NCBI RefSeq assembly: GCF_038070105.1
Contig: NZ_JBBPBZ010000002.1
Coordinates: forward strand, 1,170,501-1,234,500
DNA length: 64,000 bases
Reading direction: 5' to 3'
DNA from: Methylocystis sp. IM3
GTDB lineage: Bacteria; Pseudomonadota; Alphaproteobacteria; Rhizobiales; Beijerinckiaceae
In this document: piece by piece, positions 54,803 through 63,439 of the stretch
How the letters are laid out: every line of letters starts with the position of its first letter
Position numbering within the stretch: the stretch's first letter is position 1
Translations under genes and position numbers: made by a program
The notes under the pieces: model-generated
The model's input: the letters and a program-made list of their open reading frames with translations, nothing else
What the model was told of the DNA's origin: nothing
Database searches by the model: none

Positions 54803-55257
54803 ATAAATCGCGCAGTCTCCGCTCCAACGCGGCGGAGGGGCTCGCTCTCTCGGCTCTCCCTTCAAACCTTCAGCGACGACGCAGATTTCTTCCCCGCACG
54901 CGTCGGATCGTCTGTTTTTGCTCCATCCGCAGCGACGGGCTCATTTGCCGGCCGCTCGCTTTGTGCTGGCCAGTCTGCGGAGCGCCGATGGGGCGCGGGG
55001 GCTTTTCGGGAGCCTCTTGCCGCATGATGGGCAGGCTGGCGTGCGGGAGCCTGGGCAAAGTACAGCCACATTTCCATACCCATGATGTGTATCAAACTGG
55101 CGCAAGGGAGGGCGAGAGACCCCCGGACGCCGGTGGCTGGGGGCAAATCATCCCGGGAGAGAAGTCCCGGTAGCTGGTCGGATCGAGACGCGGCGCCTGG
55201 GCGCTGCGCGACACGCGCAAAGGCGCGTTCCCGACCGAGGTGCCCGGAGTAAACAGT
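54803..55257. other. 455-bp region, no firm gene; weak minus-strand ORF
   Basis: A minus-strand frame from 55071 to 54862 would encode 69 residues (MWLYFAQAPARQP... ending GKKSASSLKV). Its composition is less arginine-heavy than the typical shadow frames here, but no ribosome-binding site or family supports it. The plus strand near 55240-55257 carries CGGAGTAAACAGT, the likely ribosome-binding site of the next gene. Confidence 0.4.
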
Positions 55258-56139
55258 ATGAGCGTATTTTATGAGAACAATGGCCGTAAGCACGGCTATG
55301 AGTCCGACGTCCCGCATTCCCGCTGGGCGCGCAGGGAGCGGGAAGACCTGCCGCTGTGGGGCTTTTCCTATAATCATGCCGAGGGCGTCGTTCATCTTCT
55401 GCTCGCCTTCAGCATCGTCGGCGGCGCCGCCGCGATCCTGAGTTCCGGAGTCTTCGCTCCGGACGCCGCGCAGGCTTCAAGAGTGGAGGCGCGGGCGGCG
55501 TCCGTTGAGCGCCTCCCGCAGCAGCGGAGCGAAACCCAGCCCGCAGCTCAGCCGAGGGCTGAGGCGGAGGCGGCGCCCCCGCCGCCGGCGAGGGCTCAAT
55601 CCGGGCAGGCCGACGCGCGGTCCGCGGCGCCGGCGGATCCAACTGAGAAACCGACGGCGTCTCTGATCGATTCGCGGCCGTTGGCCGAAATCGGCGCTAC
55701 GCCCGAAAAGGCGCCTGAGCCGCTTGCGCCGCCCGCGGCGACGCTGCGGGAAAAGCTCGAACCGGGCGAGGATGGGGCGCAAAAGGCCGCGGCCGCCGCC
55801 CCTCCGCCTGTCATCGAGGCCGCCCCTGCGCGAGCCGAGGAAGCGCCCGCGCCGGAGGCGGCGCCGGTCCCGCCCCGTGCGGAGGCGAAATCAGAGGACC
55901 GAGGGCGGATCGCGCATTGCTATCTGAAGCTTGCGGGGCGCGTGCAGTCGAGCGGCTCCTGCCGGGTCCGGCGCACCGAAGAGTCCGTGATCCTCGAACT
56001 GCCGGGCAAGCCGCTCGAAATCGCCCATGCCCATGGCCGGGTGTGGACGGCGGCGCTCGGCGGCCGCGCCCTGGGCAATGTCTATCGCAGCGGCTCCTGC
56101 TGGGGCGCGCGCGGTTTCTACGCCTGCGAGAAGGGCTGA
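55258..56139 (+). CDS. membrane-anchored Pro/Ala-rich protein with conserved C-terminal domain
   Basis: This 293-residue protein has a 45-residue cytoplasmic start (MSVFYENNGRKHGYESDVPHS), one membrane helix at about 46-65 (VVHLLLAFSIVGGAAAILSSG), and a long disordered Ala/Pro/Glu linker from 70 to 215. A compact C-terminal domain of about 75 residues has Cys-containing strands (IAHCYLKLAGRVQSSGSCRVRR, SGSCWGARGFYACEKG). The four cysteines suggest periplasmic disulfides. I do not recognise the family. The ATG at 55258 has GGAG 9 bases upstream. Confidence 0.75.
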   Translation: MSVFYENNGRKHGYESDVPHSRWARREREDLPLWGFSYNHAEGVVHLLLAFSIVGGAAAILSSGVFAPDAAQASRVEARAASVERLPQQRSETQPAAQPRAEAEAAPPPPARAQSGQADARSAAPADPTEKPTASLIDSRPLAEIGATPEKAPEPLAPPAATLREKLEPGEDGAQKAAAAAPPPVIEAAPARAEEAPAPEAAPVPPRAEAKSEDRGRIAHCYLKLAGRVQSSGSCRVRRTEESVILELPGKPLEIAHAHGRVWTAALGGRALGNVYRSGSCWGARGFYACEKG

Positions 56140-56163
56140 CGCCGCGGCCCCGTCTGCGGGCGA

Positions 56164-57048
56164 CTACTGCTCGCCCGCCGGATGCCGATGCCCGTCCGCC
56201 CCGGGGTCCGCTCCCTGGGGCGACTTGCTTTTGCCCGCGAGCGTCCTGGCGATGATCGGCTCGGTCGTCGAAGCCCATCCGGGCCCCGCCTCGACGACCG
56301 GCGTCTCTCCGGCGCCCGGCGCGATGTGCGCCAGCCGGTAGCCGCGCGCCTTGAGCGCCCGCAGAAAATCGGGAAGCATCTGCGCCGTTTGCGCCTTGGA
56401 ATCGTGGAAGAGCACGATTCCCTTGCCCGCCTTCTCCAGCCGCGACATCACGAGGTCGAGCTCGCCCTTCGGCGACATGGGCGACCAGTCGGAGGCCCAC
56501 AGATCCGAGCCGAAGATCGTGTAGCCCCTGTCTTCGAGATACCGCACGAGCGCGGGCGTGTCGGCGAAGCCGGGGAAGCGGAAGAAGGGCGCCGTCTCGC
56601 CGCCGAGCGCCCGCTCGACGGCCTTGATCCCTTTCTCGATGTCCGCCTTGGCGTCGGCGTCGTCGAGAAGCCGCAGCGTATTGGCGGGATGGCTGTAGGA
56701 GTGGTTGCCGATCGTATGGCCTTCGGCGGCGGCGCGCTTGACCATCGCCGGCGCCTCTTCCGCATTGCGGCCGATGACGAAGAAGGTCGCACGCGCGCAT
56801 TCCTTCGCCAGCGCGTCCAATATGCGCCCGGTTGGGGCCGCCGGCCCGTCGTCGAAGGTCAAAACGACCTCATGGTCTTCCAGATCGAGCGTGCGCGGAT
56901 AGCTCTGCAAGCCGAGCGTCGTTCCCTTTGGGCCGATGGAGATGGTGCGGGAAACGCCGAGCGCCTCCGGCCCGCACTCCCGGGCGGCGGCGGGCGCGGC
57001 GGCGATTGTCAGCAGGGTGAGGATGGCGGCGCGGGAAAAGTAGATCAT
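56164..57048 (-). CDS. secreted polysaccharide deacetylase (NodB family)
   Basis: This 294-residue protein has a signal peptide ending APAAARE (about residue 22). The NodB homology domain has the metal/catalytic motif TFDDGPAAP, the HSYSHP motif (His-x3-His), FFRFPGFADTP, and LFHDSKAQT near the end. These are the conserved motifs 1-5 of carbohydrate esterase family 4, which removes acetyl groups from peptidoglycan, chitin-like or capsular sugars. The tail is His/Gly-rich. The start at 57048 is chosen because the signal peptide begins there; longer in-frame extensions lie under mgtE. The substrate is not predictable. Confidence 0.92.
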   Translation of the reverse strand: MIYFSRAAILTLLTIAAAPAAARECGPEALGVSRTISIGPKGTTLGLQSYPRTLDLEDHEVVLTFDDGPAAPTGRILDALAKECARATFFVIGRNAEEAPAMVKRAAAEGHTIGNHSYSHPANTLRLLDDADAKADIEKGIKAVERALGGETAPFFRFPGFADTPALVRYLEDRGYTIFGSDLWASDWSPMSPKGELDLVMSRLEKAGKGIVLFHDSKAQTAQMLPDFLRALKARGYRLAHIAPGAGETPVVEAGPGWASTTEPIIARTLAGKSKSPQGADPGADGHRHPAGEQ

Positions 57049-57117
57049 ATCCGTTTTGCCGGTTTGCTTCCGCGCGCGCGCGGGGTAAGAGCCTTGAGCC
57101 TTGTAGCGGGAATCGGC

Positions 57118-58527
57118 ATGCCACTCGACCAGGAAGAAACGGCGGCGGGCGCCGAGGGTTTTCGCGAAGAGCGCGGCGGGCTGGACGCCGATTTCGTCTT
57201 CGAGGTGGAGGCCGCCATCGCCCTCGGAGACGCCGCCAGGGTCCATGAACTGGTCGGCGGGCTTCACGAGGCCGATGTCGGCGCGCTGCTGGAACTCCTG
57301 AGCCACGAGGCGCGCCCGCGACTCGTCGAGCTGATGGGCTCGGCATTCGACTTTACCGCGCTCATGGAGGTGGGGGAAGCCACCCGCGAGGATATTCTCG
57401 AGGAGCTGCCGGTCGAGACGCTCGTCGAGGGCGTGCGCGAACTGGAAAGCGACGACGCCGTCGCCATTCTCGAAACGCTCGAGCCTGCGGAGCAGGCGGA
57501 GGTGCTCGAGGCGCTGCCCGCGCAGGAACGCATCGTCCTGCGCCGCTCGCTCGATTATCCGGACGACTCGGCCGGCCGTCTGATGCAGACGACGCTCATC
57601 GCCGTGCCGCCCTTCTGGACGGCCGGGCGCGTGCTCGACTTCTTCCGCGAGACCGATGGCGACGCTTTGCCGGACAGTTTCTTCGAAGTCTTCGTCGTCG
57701 ATCCCGGCTACCACCTGCTCGGCACGGTCTTTCTCGATGCGCTGGTGCGGGCGAAGCCCGCCGCCCGGCTCGACGAGATCATGCAGGCCGACCGGCGGCG
57801 GGTGAAGGCGACCGAGGACGGCGCCGAAGCCGCGCGGCTGTTCGAGCGATATAATCTCGTCTCGGTTCCGGTCGTGGATGAATCCGAGCGGCTCGTGGGC
57901 GTGCTCACCATCGACGACATCGTCGACGTCATTCAGGAGCAGGCGTCCGAAGAGATCAAGGCGCTCGGCGGCGTCAATCCGGAAGAAGAGCTCACGGACG
58001 ATTTCTGGTGGATCGCGCGCAGCCGTTTCGCGTGGCTTTTCATCAATCTGCTGACGGCCTTCGTCACGTCGACGGTGTTGAAGACGTTCCAGTCGCAGCT
58101 CCAGCAGATGGTCGCGCTCGCGGTTCTTGGACCGATCATTGCGGGGCAAGGGGGCAATTCCGCAACCCAGACGATGACTGTCGCCGTGCGCGCCCTCGCA
58201 ACCCGCGAGCTCAACCGGGCGAATGCGGTGAAAATTATTTTCCGCGAGCTCGCCATCGGCGCCGTCAACGGCGCCGCCTTCGGGCTCGTGACGGGAATCG
58301 TCGCCGCAAACTGGTTTCAGAATGTCGGCCTGTTGCCCGTTATGGCTCTGGCGATGTTTACGAATCTCGTCGCCGGCGCCTTCGGCGGCATCATCGTGCC
58401 GCTCGTCTTCGACCGCTTCAAGTTCGACCCGGCCGTCTCCTCAGGGCCGTTCGTGACGACCATTACCGACGTCGTCGGATATGGCGCCTTCCTTACAATC
58501 GCCAGCATCTGGTTTCATCTCGATTGA
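57118..58527 (+). CDS. mgtE: magnesium transporter MgtE
   Basis: MgtE is a Mg2+-gated magnesium channel of the inner membrane. The 469-residue protein has an N-terminal superhelical domain (about 25-150), tandem CBS domains (about 155-275; VDESERLVGVLTIDDIVDVI), the plug helix, and a five-helix membrane domain. The latter has the selectivity segment GPIIAGQGGNSATQTMTV and FREL near 365, and a conserved Asp in FVTTITDVVGYG. Length is typical. The ATG at 57118 is chosen from the family start; a long upstream frame overlaps the deacetylase and is rejected. It is divergent from that gene, with 69 bp between. Confidence 0.95.
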   Translation: MPLDQEETAAGAEGFREERGGLDADFVFEVEAAIALGDAARVHELVGGLHEADVGALLELLSHEARPRLVELMGSAFDFTALMEVGEATREDILEELPVETLVEGVRELESDDAVAILETLEPAEQAEVLEALPAQERIVLRRSLDYPDDSAGRLMQTTLIAVPPFWTAGRVLDFFRETDGDALPDSFFEVFVVDPGYHLLGTVFLDALVRAKPAARLDEIMQADRRRVKATEDGAEAARLFERYNLVSVPVVDESERLVGVLTIDDIVDVIQEQASEEIKALGGVNPEEELTDDFWWIARSRFAWLFINLLTAFVTSTVLKTFQSQLQQMVALAVLGPIIAGQGGNSATQTMTVAVRALATRELNRANAVKIIFRELAIGAVNGAAFGLVTGIVAANWFQNVGLLPVMALAMFTNLVAGAFGGIIVPLVFDRFKFDPAVSSGPFVTTITDVVGYGAFLTIASIWFHLD

Positions 58528-58579
58528 TCGGATCGCGGGTTTTAACGCTTCGTTACGGGCTGAGGGGTAATTTGACGGA

Positions 58580-59611
58580 ATGGGCTCGTTGAATTCTTCA
58601 GTATTGCGTATCTCCGCGCTCGCTTGCGTTGCGGCCAGCGCGGCGACCCTCGTCGCTTGCGGGAGCGCCTATGACCCCGGCTACGCCCGGCATCCGCGCT
58701 TCGCCACCAGCGCCCCGCTCGTCAACGCCAAGAAGGACCCGAGCTTCCTCGCCTATGCGGTGCCGGAGTCCGATCTTCACCTGTTCCCTGCGACCCGCAG
58801 CGCCGAATTCGACGTCCATGGCGTCGACGTCTCGAAATATCAGGGCGATATCGATTGGGAGCAGGTGCGCAATTCAGGCGTCGCCTTCGCCTATATCAAG
58901 GCGACCGAGGGCGGCGACAAGACCGACTCCAAGTTTCAGTACAATTGGGCGGCCTCCAAGGCCGCCGGCGTGCCGCGCGGCGCCTATCACTTCGTTTATT
59001 GGTGTCGACCGCCGCACGAGGAAATCGCCAATTTCGCCTCTGTCGTGCCCAATGAGCCGGACGCCCTGCCGCCGGTGCTCGACGTGGAGCCGACGCCGGA
59101 ATCCAAGAGCTGCAAGCGCACGCTCTATCGGGAGGAGGCGATCCGCGACATGCGCCTGATGCTCGAGGCGATGGAGCGCCACTACGGCAAGAAGCCGGTC
59201 ATTTATTCCTCGGTCGACTTCTATCAGGCGATTCTCCAGCCCGACGCGCTGTCGGAATATCCGATCTGGGTGCGCTCGACGAAATATCATCCCAAAGTGC
59301 GCTACGGCGACCGGAAGTGGACCTTCTGGCAATATCGTTCGGACGGCCGCGTGCCGGGCATCGTGGGCGCCGTCGATCAGAACACCTTCAACGGCACGCA
59401 TGATCAATGGCGCAGCTGGCTCGCGGCCCAGACCGGCATGAGGGCCGCGCCCGTCGCGGCGGCGACCCGGCACGGCGACGAGCGCAGCGCCAACAAGCTC
59501 ATCGAGGACGATCCGGCGATGATCAAGGGCGCCGAAAAGGGCGCCTATGATAAGGACGGCGCCGCGCCGACGCCGCCGGCGGCGGTCGACGGCCCGCCGG
59601 ACAAGGGATAA
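58580..59611 (+). CDS. GH25 lysozyme-family lipoprotein
   Basis: This 343-residue protein has a lipoprotein signal with lipobox LVAC (Cys at about 27). It also has a glycoside hydrolase family 25 domain: HGVDVSKYQGDIDWEQV with the first catalytic Asp, AYIKATEGG, GAYHFVYWC, PPVLDVEPTPES with the Asp/Glu pair, and TFWQYRSDGRVPGI near the end. GH25 enzymes cut the N-acetylmuramyl bond of peptidoglycan. A charged C-terminal extension of about 60 residues follows. The lipid anchor implies action at the periplasmic face of a membrane. It starts 52 bp after mgtE; a shared role is not evident. Confidence 0.93.
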   Translation: MGSLNSSVLRISALACVAASAATLVACGSAYDPGYARHPRFATSAPLVNAKKDPSFLAYAVPESDLHLFPATRSAEFDVHGVDVSKYQGDIDWEQVRNSGVAFAYIKATEGGDKTDSKFQYNWAASKAAGVPRGAYHFVYWCRPPHEEIANFASVVPNEPDALPPVLDVEPTPESKSCKRTLYREEAIRDMRLMLEAMERHYGKKPVIYSSVDFYQAILQPDALSEYPIWVRSTKYHPKVRYGDRKWTFWQYRSDGRVPGIVGAVDQNTFNGTHDQWRSWLAAQTGMRAAPVAAATRHGDERSANKLIEDDPAMIKGAEKGAYDKDGAAPTPPAAVDGPPDKG

Positions 59612-59721
59612 TGCCTTCCAGCGGCTAGCCAAGCGCGTCGAATTCGCGTATAGGGCCGCATCAGTTTCCGCCGCGCTGGGGCGAACCCGCGCGGCCTTAG
59701 CCGTTCAGTAGAGAGAAGCAA

Positions 59722-59910
59722 ATGGCCGTTCCGAAGAGAAAAGTCTCCCCGATGAAGCGGGGCTTCCGTCGTTCCGCCGACGCCCTGAAGGCGCCGACCT
59801 ATGTCGAGGACAAGGATTCGGGCGAGCTGCGCCGTCCGCATCACATCGACCTGAAGACCGGCATGTATCGCGGCCGTCAGGTGCTGAAGGTCAAGGCGGC
59901 GGAGGAATAA
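59722..59910 (+). CDS. rpmF: 50S ribosomal protein L32
   Basis: The 62-residue protein [18 protein letters not shown]... is unmistakable L32. The alphaproteobacterial form lacks the zinc-binding cysteines. [15 protein letters not shown] is the conserved end. AGAGAGAAGC precedes the ATG. It is followed 18 bp later by a strong terminator, so it is likely a single-gene unit. Confidence 0.98.
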   Translation: MAVPKRKVSPMKRGFRRSADALKAPTYVEDKDSGELRRPHHIDLKTGMYRGRQVLKVKAAEE

Positions 59911-59928
59911 GAGGCGCCTGACGCCGAA

Positions 59929-59963
59929 CAAAAAAGCGGGCTCTGCGGGGCCCGCTTTTTTGT
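59929..59963. terminator. bidirectional intrinsic terminator between rpmF and the SDR gene
   Basis: AGCGGGC and GCCCGCT form a 7-bp stem around a GC-rich loop, with AAAAAA on the left and TTTTTTG on the right. It can serve rpmF on plus and the convergent SDR gene (stop at 59979) on minus. Confidence 0.9.
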
Positions 59964-59978
59964 TTTGAGGACGGCTGC

Positions 59979-60782
59979 TCAGCGCCGTTGCATCTGCGCG
60001 GCGCCGAGAATCGGCAGCAGCAGCGCGCGGGGCGACAGCCGTGCGCCCCAGACCATGAGTTTGTTGGCCATTCCCGGCACGACGACCCGCTTTCCGGCCA
60101 TCAGCCCTTCATAGCCCTGGCGGGCGACTTCCGAGGCGGGAATGAGCGCGGGCTTCACGGCGGCCATCATGCCGTCGAAGTTCATGCCGGCGCGGGCCTG
60201 AAAGCCGGTTTCGACCGGGCCGGGGCACAGGCAGGAAACGTTGACGCCGGCGGGCTTCAATTCATGCGACATCGCCTCGCTGAATGAACGCACGAAGGCC
60301 TTTGTCGCATAATAGACGGCGAATCCCGGCCCCGGCATGAAAGAGGCGACGGAGGCGACGTTCAGCACGCCCCCCTTCGTCGTGACGAGCGACGGCAGGA
60401 ATCGCAAGGTGAGCTCTGTCAGCGCGCGGATGTTGAGGTCGATCATGTCGAGCTGCTCGGCTCGGTCCAGCTCCGCCGCCGCGCCAATGAGCCCGAAACC
60501 CGCGTTGTTGACGAGATATTGCGCGCAGAGCCCGGCCTCGGCGAGGCGCTGTTCGAGCGCAGCCGAGGCTCCGTCCGACAGGAGGTCGAGTTCGATCACG
60601 GTGGGGCGGCTTCGCCCGCTGGCCGCGATCTCGTCGGCGAGGGCCTCGAGTCGGTCGCCGCGGCGTGCGACAATCGCCACCTCGTGGCCGTTTTCGGCGA
60701 AGACGCGGGCGAGAGCCGCGCCAATTCCCTCCGACGCGCCGGTGACGATGGCGGAGGGGCGGGCGTTTTGCAAATCGGTCAT
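59979..60782 (-). CDS. short-chain dehydrogenase/reductase
   Basis: This 267-residue NAD(P)-dependent oxidoreductase has the Rossmann motif TGASEGIG, YLVNNAGFG, the catalytic Ser in NVASVASFMPG, and YYATK (Tyr-x3-Lys). A basic ARRGDR after strand 2 favours NADPH. The start MTDLQNARPSAIV at 60782 is supported by the family; the longer in-frame extension lies under the TerB-like gene. The C-terminal 40 residues (VVPGMANKLMVWGARL) resemble SDRs of the DltE/YqjQ group. The substrate is unknown. It follows the TerB-like gene by 10 bp and is probably cotranscribed. Confidence 0.93.
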   Translation of the reverse strand: MTDLQNARPSAIVTGASEGIGAALARVFAENGHEVAIVARRGDRLEALADEIAASGRSRPTVIELDLLSDGASAALEQRLAEAGLCAQYLVNNAGFGLIGAAAELDRAEQLDMIDLNIRALTELTLRFLPSLVTTKGGVLNVASVASFMPGPGFAVYYATKAFVRSFSEAMSHELKPAGVNVSCLCPGPVETGFQARAGMNFDGMMAAVKPALIPASEVARQGYEGLMAGKRVVVPGMANKLMVWGARLSPRALLLPILGAAQMQRR

Positions 60783-60792
60783 GTTACGAAGA

Positions 60793-61287
60793 TCACTCCT
60801 TGGGGCGATACCAGGTCTCCTGCTGTGGCGCCTCGAGGTTTTCGCGCGCCTCACGGCGCAACTCGACGCGCTCGCGCGTGGAGACCCCGAGCAGTTCCGC
60901 GACGCGCCAGACGACATTTTCCTCGAATTCATGCACCGAGCCGTCGGCGTGGGCCATGTCCCACAACATGCCGATTACCTGCCGGCGGCCATCCTCGTCG
61001 AGACGGCGCTTTAGCACGCTGGTGAAACGATAGAGGTCAACAGCTTCTCTCTCGCTCTCGAAGGCGTTGGCGATGACTTTTCCCGCCTCTTCGGGGGAGA
61101 GGCCGAAGCGCGCCTCGACCAGCTCCTGAATGCGCGCCCGCTCGTCGGTGTCGAAATCGCCGTCGATCGAGGCGATGTGCACGAGAAGCGCGGCCGCCGC
61201 GAGCTGATAGTCGGCGGCCTCGAAGGGCTTGGGCCCTTCGGCCTCGCCCGTGAGCTCCGCGATGAAGGATTTGAGAAGATCGAGCAT
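60793..61287 (-). CDS. TerB-family (tellurite-resistance-like) protein
   Basis: This 164-residue helical protein has the TerB fold features: LAAAALLVHIASIDGDFDTDERARI, with the Asp-rich metal-binding turn DGDFDTDE, and a second related turn MAHADGSVHEFEENVVWRVAELLG. Members probably bind divalent cations; despite the name, most have no role in tellurite resistance. It lies 10 bp upstream of the SDR gene on the same strand. Confidence 0.9.
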   Translation of the reverse strand: MLDLLKSFIAELTGEAEGPKPFEAADYQLAAAALLVHIASIDGDFDTDERARIQELVEARFGLSPEEAGKVIANAFESEREAVDLYRFTSVLKRRLDEDGRRQVIGMLWDMAHADGSVHEFEENVVWRVAELLGVSTRERVELRREARENLEAPQQETWYRPKE

Positions 61288-61469
61288 GTGCGTTCCGGGC
61301 TGCCGGCCAGTGTGGCGTCCCGTTTGCTATAGAGCAGCGGAGAGCCAAAGGGTAGCCGAGCCGGATGCGCCAGCCAGCCGGGCGGCCCACGTCAGGGTCG
61401 CTCAAAATTTAGTCGGTTTGCTGCGGATTTAGGCGTCTCCCGAGCTTGGCGTAGGATTATGACAAGGGG

Positions 61470-63209
61470 ATGACAGTGACGGCCGAGATGAACGTCATCC
61501 GCGTCGCAGACTGCGACGCAAGCGCGCGGCGTCCCTGGAGGGATCATTCCAAGTCCATGACCAGTTACGCTTTCCAACGAGCGGAGCTTCCGCTGACGGG
61601 CCTCGCGGGCTTGAAGCAGAATTGGCGTCAGGACGCCGTGGCCGGCTTCCTCGTCTTCCTCATCGCGCTGCCGCTCTGCCTCGGCATCGCCATGGCCTCG
61701 GGCTTCCCCCCTCAGGCCGGCGTGATCACGGCCATTGTCGGCGGGCTTCTCGTCTCGCGCATCAACGGCTCTTTCGTCACGATCAATGGCCCGGCCGCGG
61801 GCCTCATCGTCGTGGTCCTCGCCTCCGTTCAGGACCTCGGCGCGGGCGACGCCATGGCGGGCTATCGCTACACGCTGGCCGCGATCGTCTGCGCCAGCGT
61901 GCTCCAGACGGCCATGGGTCTTTGCCGCGCGGGCAAGCTATCGGCGTTTTTCCCGTCCTCCGCCGTGCATGGCATGCTCGCCGCCATCGGCATCATCATC
62001 ATGTCGAAGCAGCTTCACGTCATGCTCGGCGTCAAGCCGGACGCCGACACGCTGTTCCAGACCATCGCCGCCATTCCGGCGAGCCTGCGGGACATGAACC
62101 CGGAGGTTGCGACGATCGGCGGCGTCGGCCTGCTGATCCTCATCGGCTGGACCCTCGTCACGAACCGCTATGTGAAGATGATCCCGGCGCCGCTCGTCGT
62201 CGTGATCGTCGGCATGGCGCTCGGCCAATATTTCGATCTCGACGACGAGCACATCTTCCTCTTCCTGCCGGACACGGCCTACCTGCCGCATCACGAATTC
62301 ACGATTGGCCCCAAGTTCCTTGTCGCGATTCCGAATAATTTCCTCGCGAGCTTCGCCTTTCCGGACTTTACGCCGATCTTCTCGCTCGTCTTCTGGCAGC
62401 AGGTCTTCGCCATCTGTCTCGTGGGCAGCCTCGAAACGCTGTTGAGCGCCGCGGCCGTCGACAAGCTCGATCCCTATAAGCGCACCTCGGACCTCAACCG
62501 CGATCTCGCGGCGGTCGGGCTCGGCAACATCGTCTGCGGGCTCATCGGCGGCCTGCCGATGATCGCGGAAATCGTCCGCAGTTCAGCCAATTGCACCAAT
62601 GGGGCGCGCACCGGCTGGGCGAATTTCTTCCACGGCGCCTTCCTGCTCCTCTTCGTGGCGCTCTTTCCCAAGCTCATCCACGAAATCCCGCTGGCCTCGC
62701 TCGCCGCGCTGCTGGTCTTCACCGGCTTTCGCCTCGCCTCGCCGAGCGTCTTCAAAAAAACGCTCGCCATCGGCTGGGACCAGCTCGGCGTCTTCTGCAT
62801 CACCATCGTCGGCGTGCTGGCGACGGACCTCATCATCGGCGTCGCCATCGGCGTCGTCGCGGAACTGGTCTTCCACCTCTATCGCAGCGTCAACTGGAGC
62901 GAGGTCCTGCGCCTGCGTCTCGAAATCGAGGAGAAGGAGCCGGAAGTCTTTCACGTGCGGCTCGGGGGCGCGGCCTTCTTCGCCAATGTTCTGGCGCTCA
63001 AGAAGGATCTGGCGCTGCTTCCGCGCGGCAAGACCGTGGTTTTCGACGTTTCCGAGACCTCGACGATCGACCATACGGTCATGGAGTTCCTCCACCACTA
63101 TTGCGAGGACTATGAGCGCGCCGGCGGCGCGGCCGAACTTTACGGCCTCGACAATCACGCCTCGAAATCCAGCCATCCGCTCGCGCCGAGGAAACGCACG
63201 GCGGCGTAA
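61470..63209 (+). CDS. SulP-family anion transporter with STAS domain
   Basis: This 579-residue permease has 10-14 membrane helices. The signature FLVFLIALPLCLGIAMASGFPPQAGVITAIVGG and INGPAAGLIVVVLASV is followed by GSLETLLSAAAVDKLDPYKRTSDLNRDL and GLIGGLPMIAEIVRSSAN. A C-terminal STAS domain spans about 490-565 (TVVFDVSETSTIDHTVMEFL). Sequence features are closest to the SulP bicarbonate/sulfate group; BicA-like bicarbonate transport is possible but not shown. The start is unsure: the ATG at 61470 has its AAGGGG directly adjacent, and ATGs at 61488 and 61557 are alternatives, the last beginning MTSYAFQRAELP. Confidence 0.92.
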   Translation: MTVTAEMNVIRVADCDASARRPWRDHSKSMTSYAFQRAELPLTGLAGLKQNWRQDAVAGFLVFLIALPLCLGIAMASGFPPQAGVITAIVGGLLVSRINGSFVTINGPAAGLIVVVLASVQDLGAGDAMAGYRYTLAAIVCASVLQTAMGLCRAGKLSAFFPSSAVHGMLAAIGIIIMSKQLHVMLGVKPDADTLFQTIAAIPASLRDMNPEVATIGGVGLLILIGWTLVTNRYVKMIPAPLVVVIVGMALGQYFDLDDEHIFLFLPDTAYLPHHEFTIGPKFLVAIPNNFLASFAFPDFTPIFSLVFWQQVFAICLVGSLETLLSAAAVDKLDPYKRTSDLNRDLAAVGLGNIVCGLIGGLPMIAEIVRSSANCTNGARTGWANFFHGAFLLLFVALFPKLIHEIPLASLAALLVFTGFRLASPSVFKKTLAIGWDQLGVFCITIVGVLATDLIIGVAIGVVAELVFHLYRSVNWSEVLRLRLEIEEKEPEVFHVRLGGAAFFANVLALKKDLALLPRGKTVVFDVSETSTIDHTVMEFLHHYCEDYERAGGAAELYGLDNHASKSSHPLAPRKRTAA

Positions 63210-63286
63210 GTCGCCGGCTTGCCGGGGGGGGGCGGGCGAGGCGCTCGCCCCGGCCTCGCTCGTTCATATTCTCCGTTCTTTGAGCC

Positions 63287-63312
63287 GCCCTGGCCTCGGC
63301 CAGGGCGTTCTT
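63287..63312 (+). terminator. GC-rich hairpin after the SulP gene
   Basis: GCCCTGGCC and GGCCAGGGC form a 9-bp perfect inverted repeat with a very short loop, followed by GTTCTTG. The U-tract is weak. It lies about 80 bp past the stop codon and before the ahcY promoter. Confidence 0.5.
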
Positions 63313-63337
63313 GCGCTCGCGGGGCGGCCGGTCGGAT

Positions 63338-63366
63338 TTGACATAAACAAATCTTTATATCTTTAT
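63338..63366 (+). promoter_or_regulatory. candidate ahcY promoter and SahR-type operator
   Basis: TTGACA at 63338-63343 is a full -35 element. CTTTAT at 63361-63366 is a weak -10 at a 17-bp spacing. The spacer holds ATAAACAAATCTTTAT (63343-63358), 14 of 16 identical to the palindrome ATAAAGATATCTTTAT that I recall for the S-adenosylhomocysteine-responsive repressor SahR. A second ATCTTTAT follows in direct repeat (63359-63366). The regulator itself is not in the window. Confidence 0.45.
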
Positions 63367-63439
63367 TGCCTTCTGTGGCCGCCGCTGTTATAGGCGCGGC
63401 TTGCGCCGGGACGCCGGCCTCCCCGAGCAGAGGACTCGC

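Noticed and set aside
57049..58149. Long N-terminal extension of the polysaccharide deacetylase reading frame
   Set aside because: The extension is antisense to mgtE. The deacetylase has a signal peptide beginning at 57048, so translation starts there.
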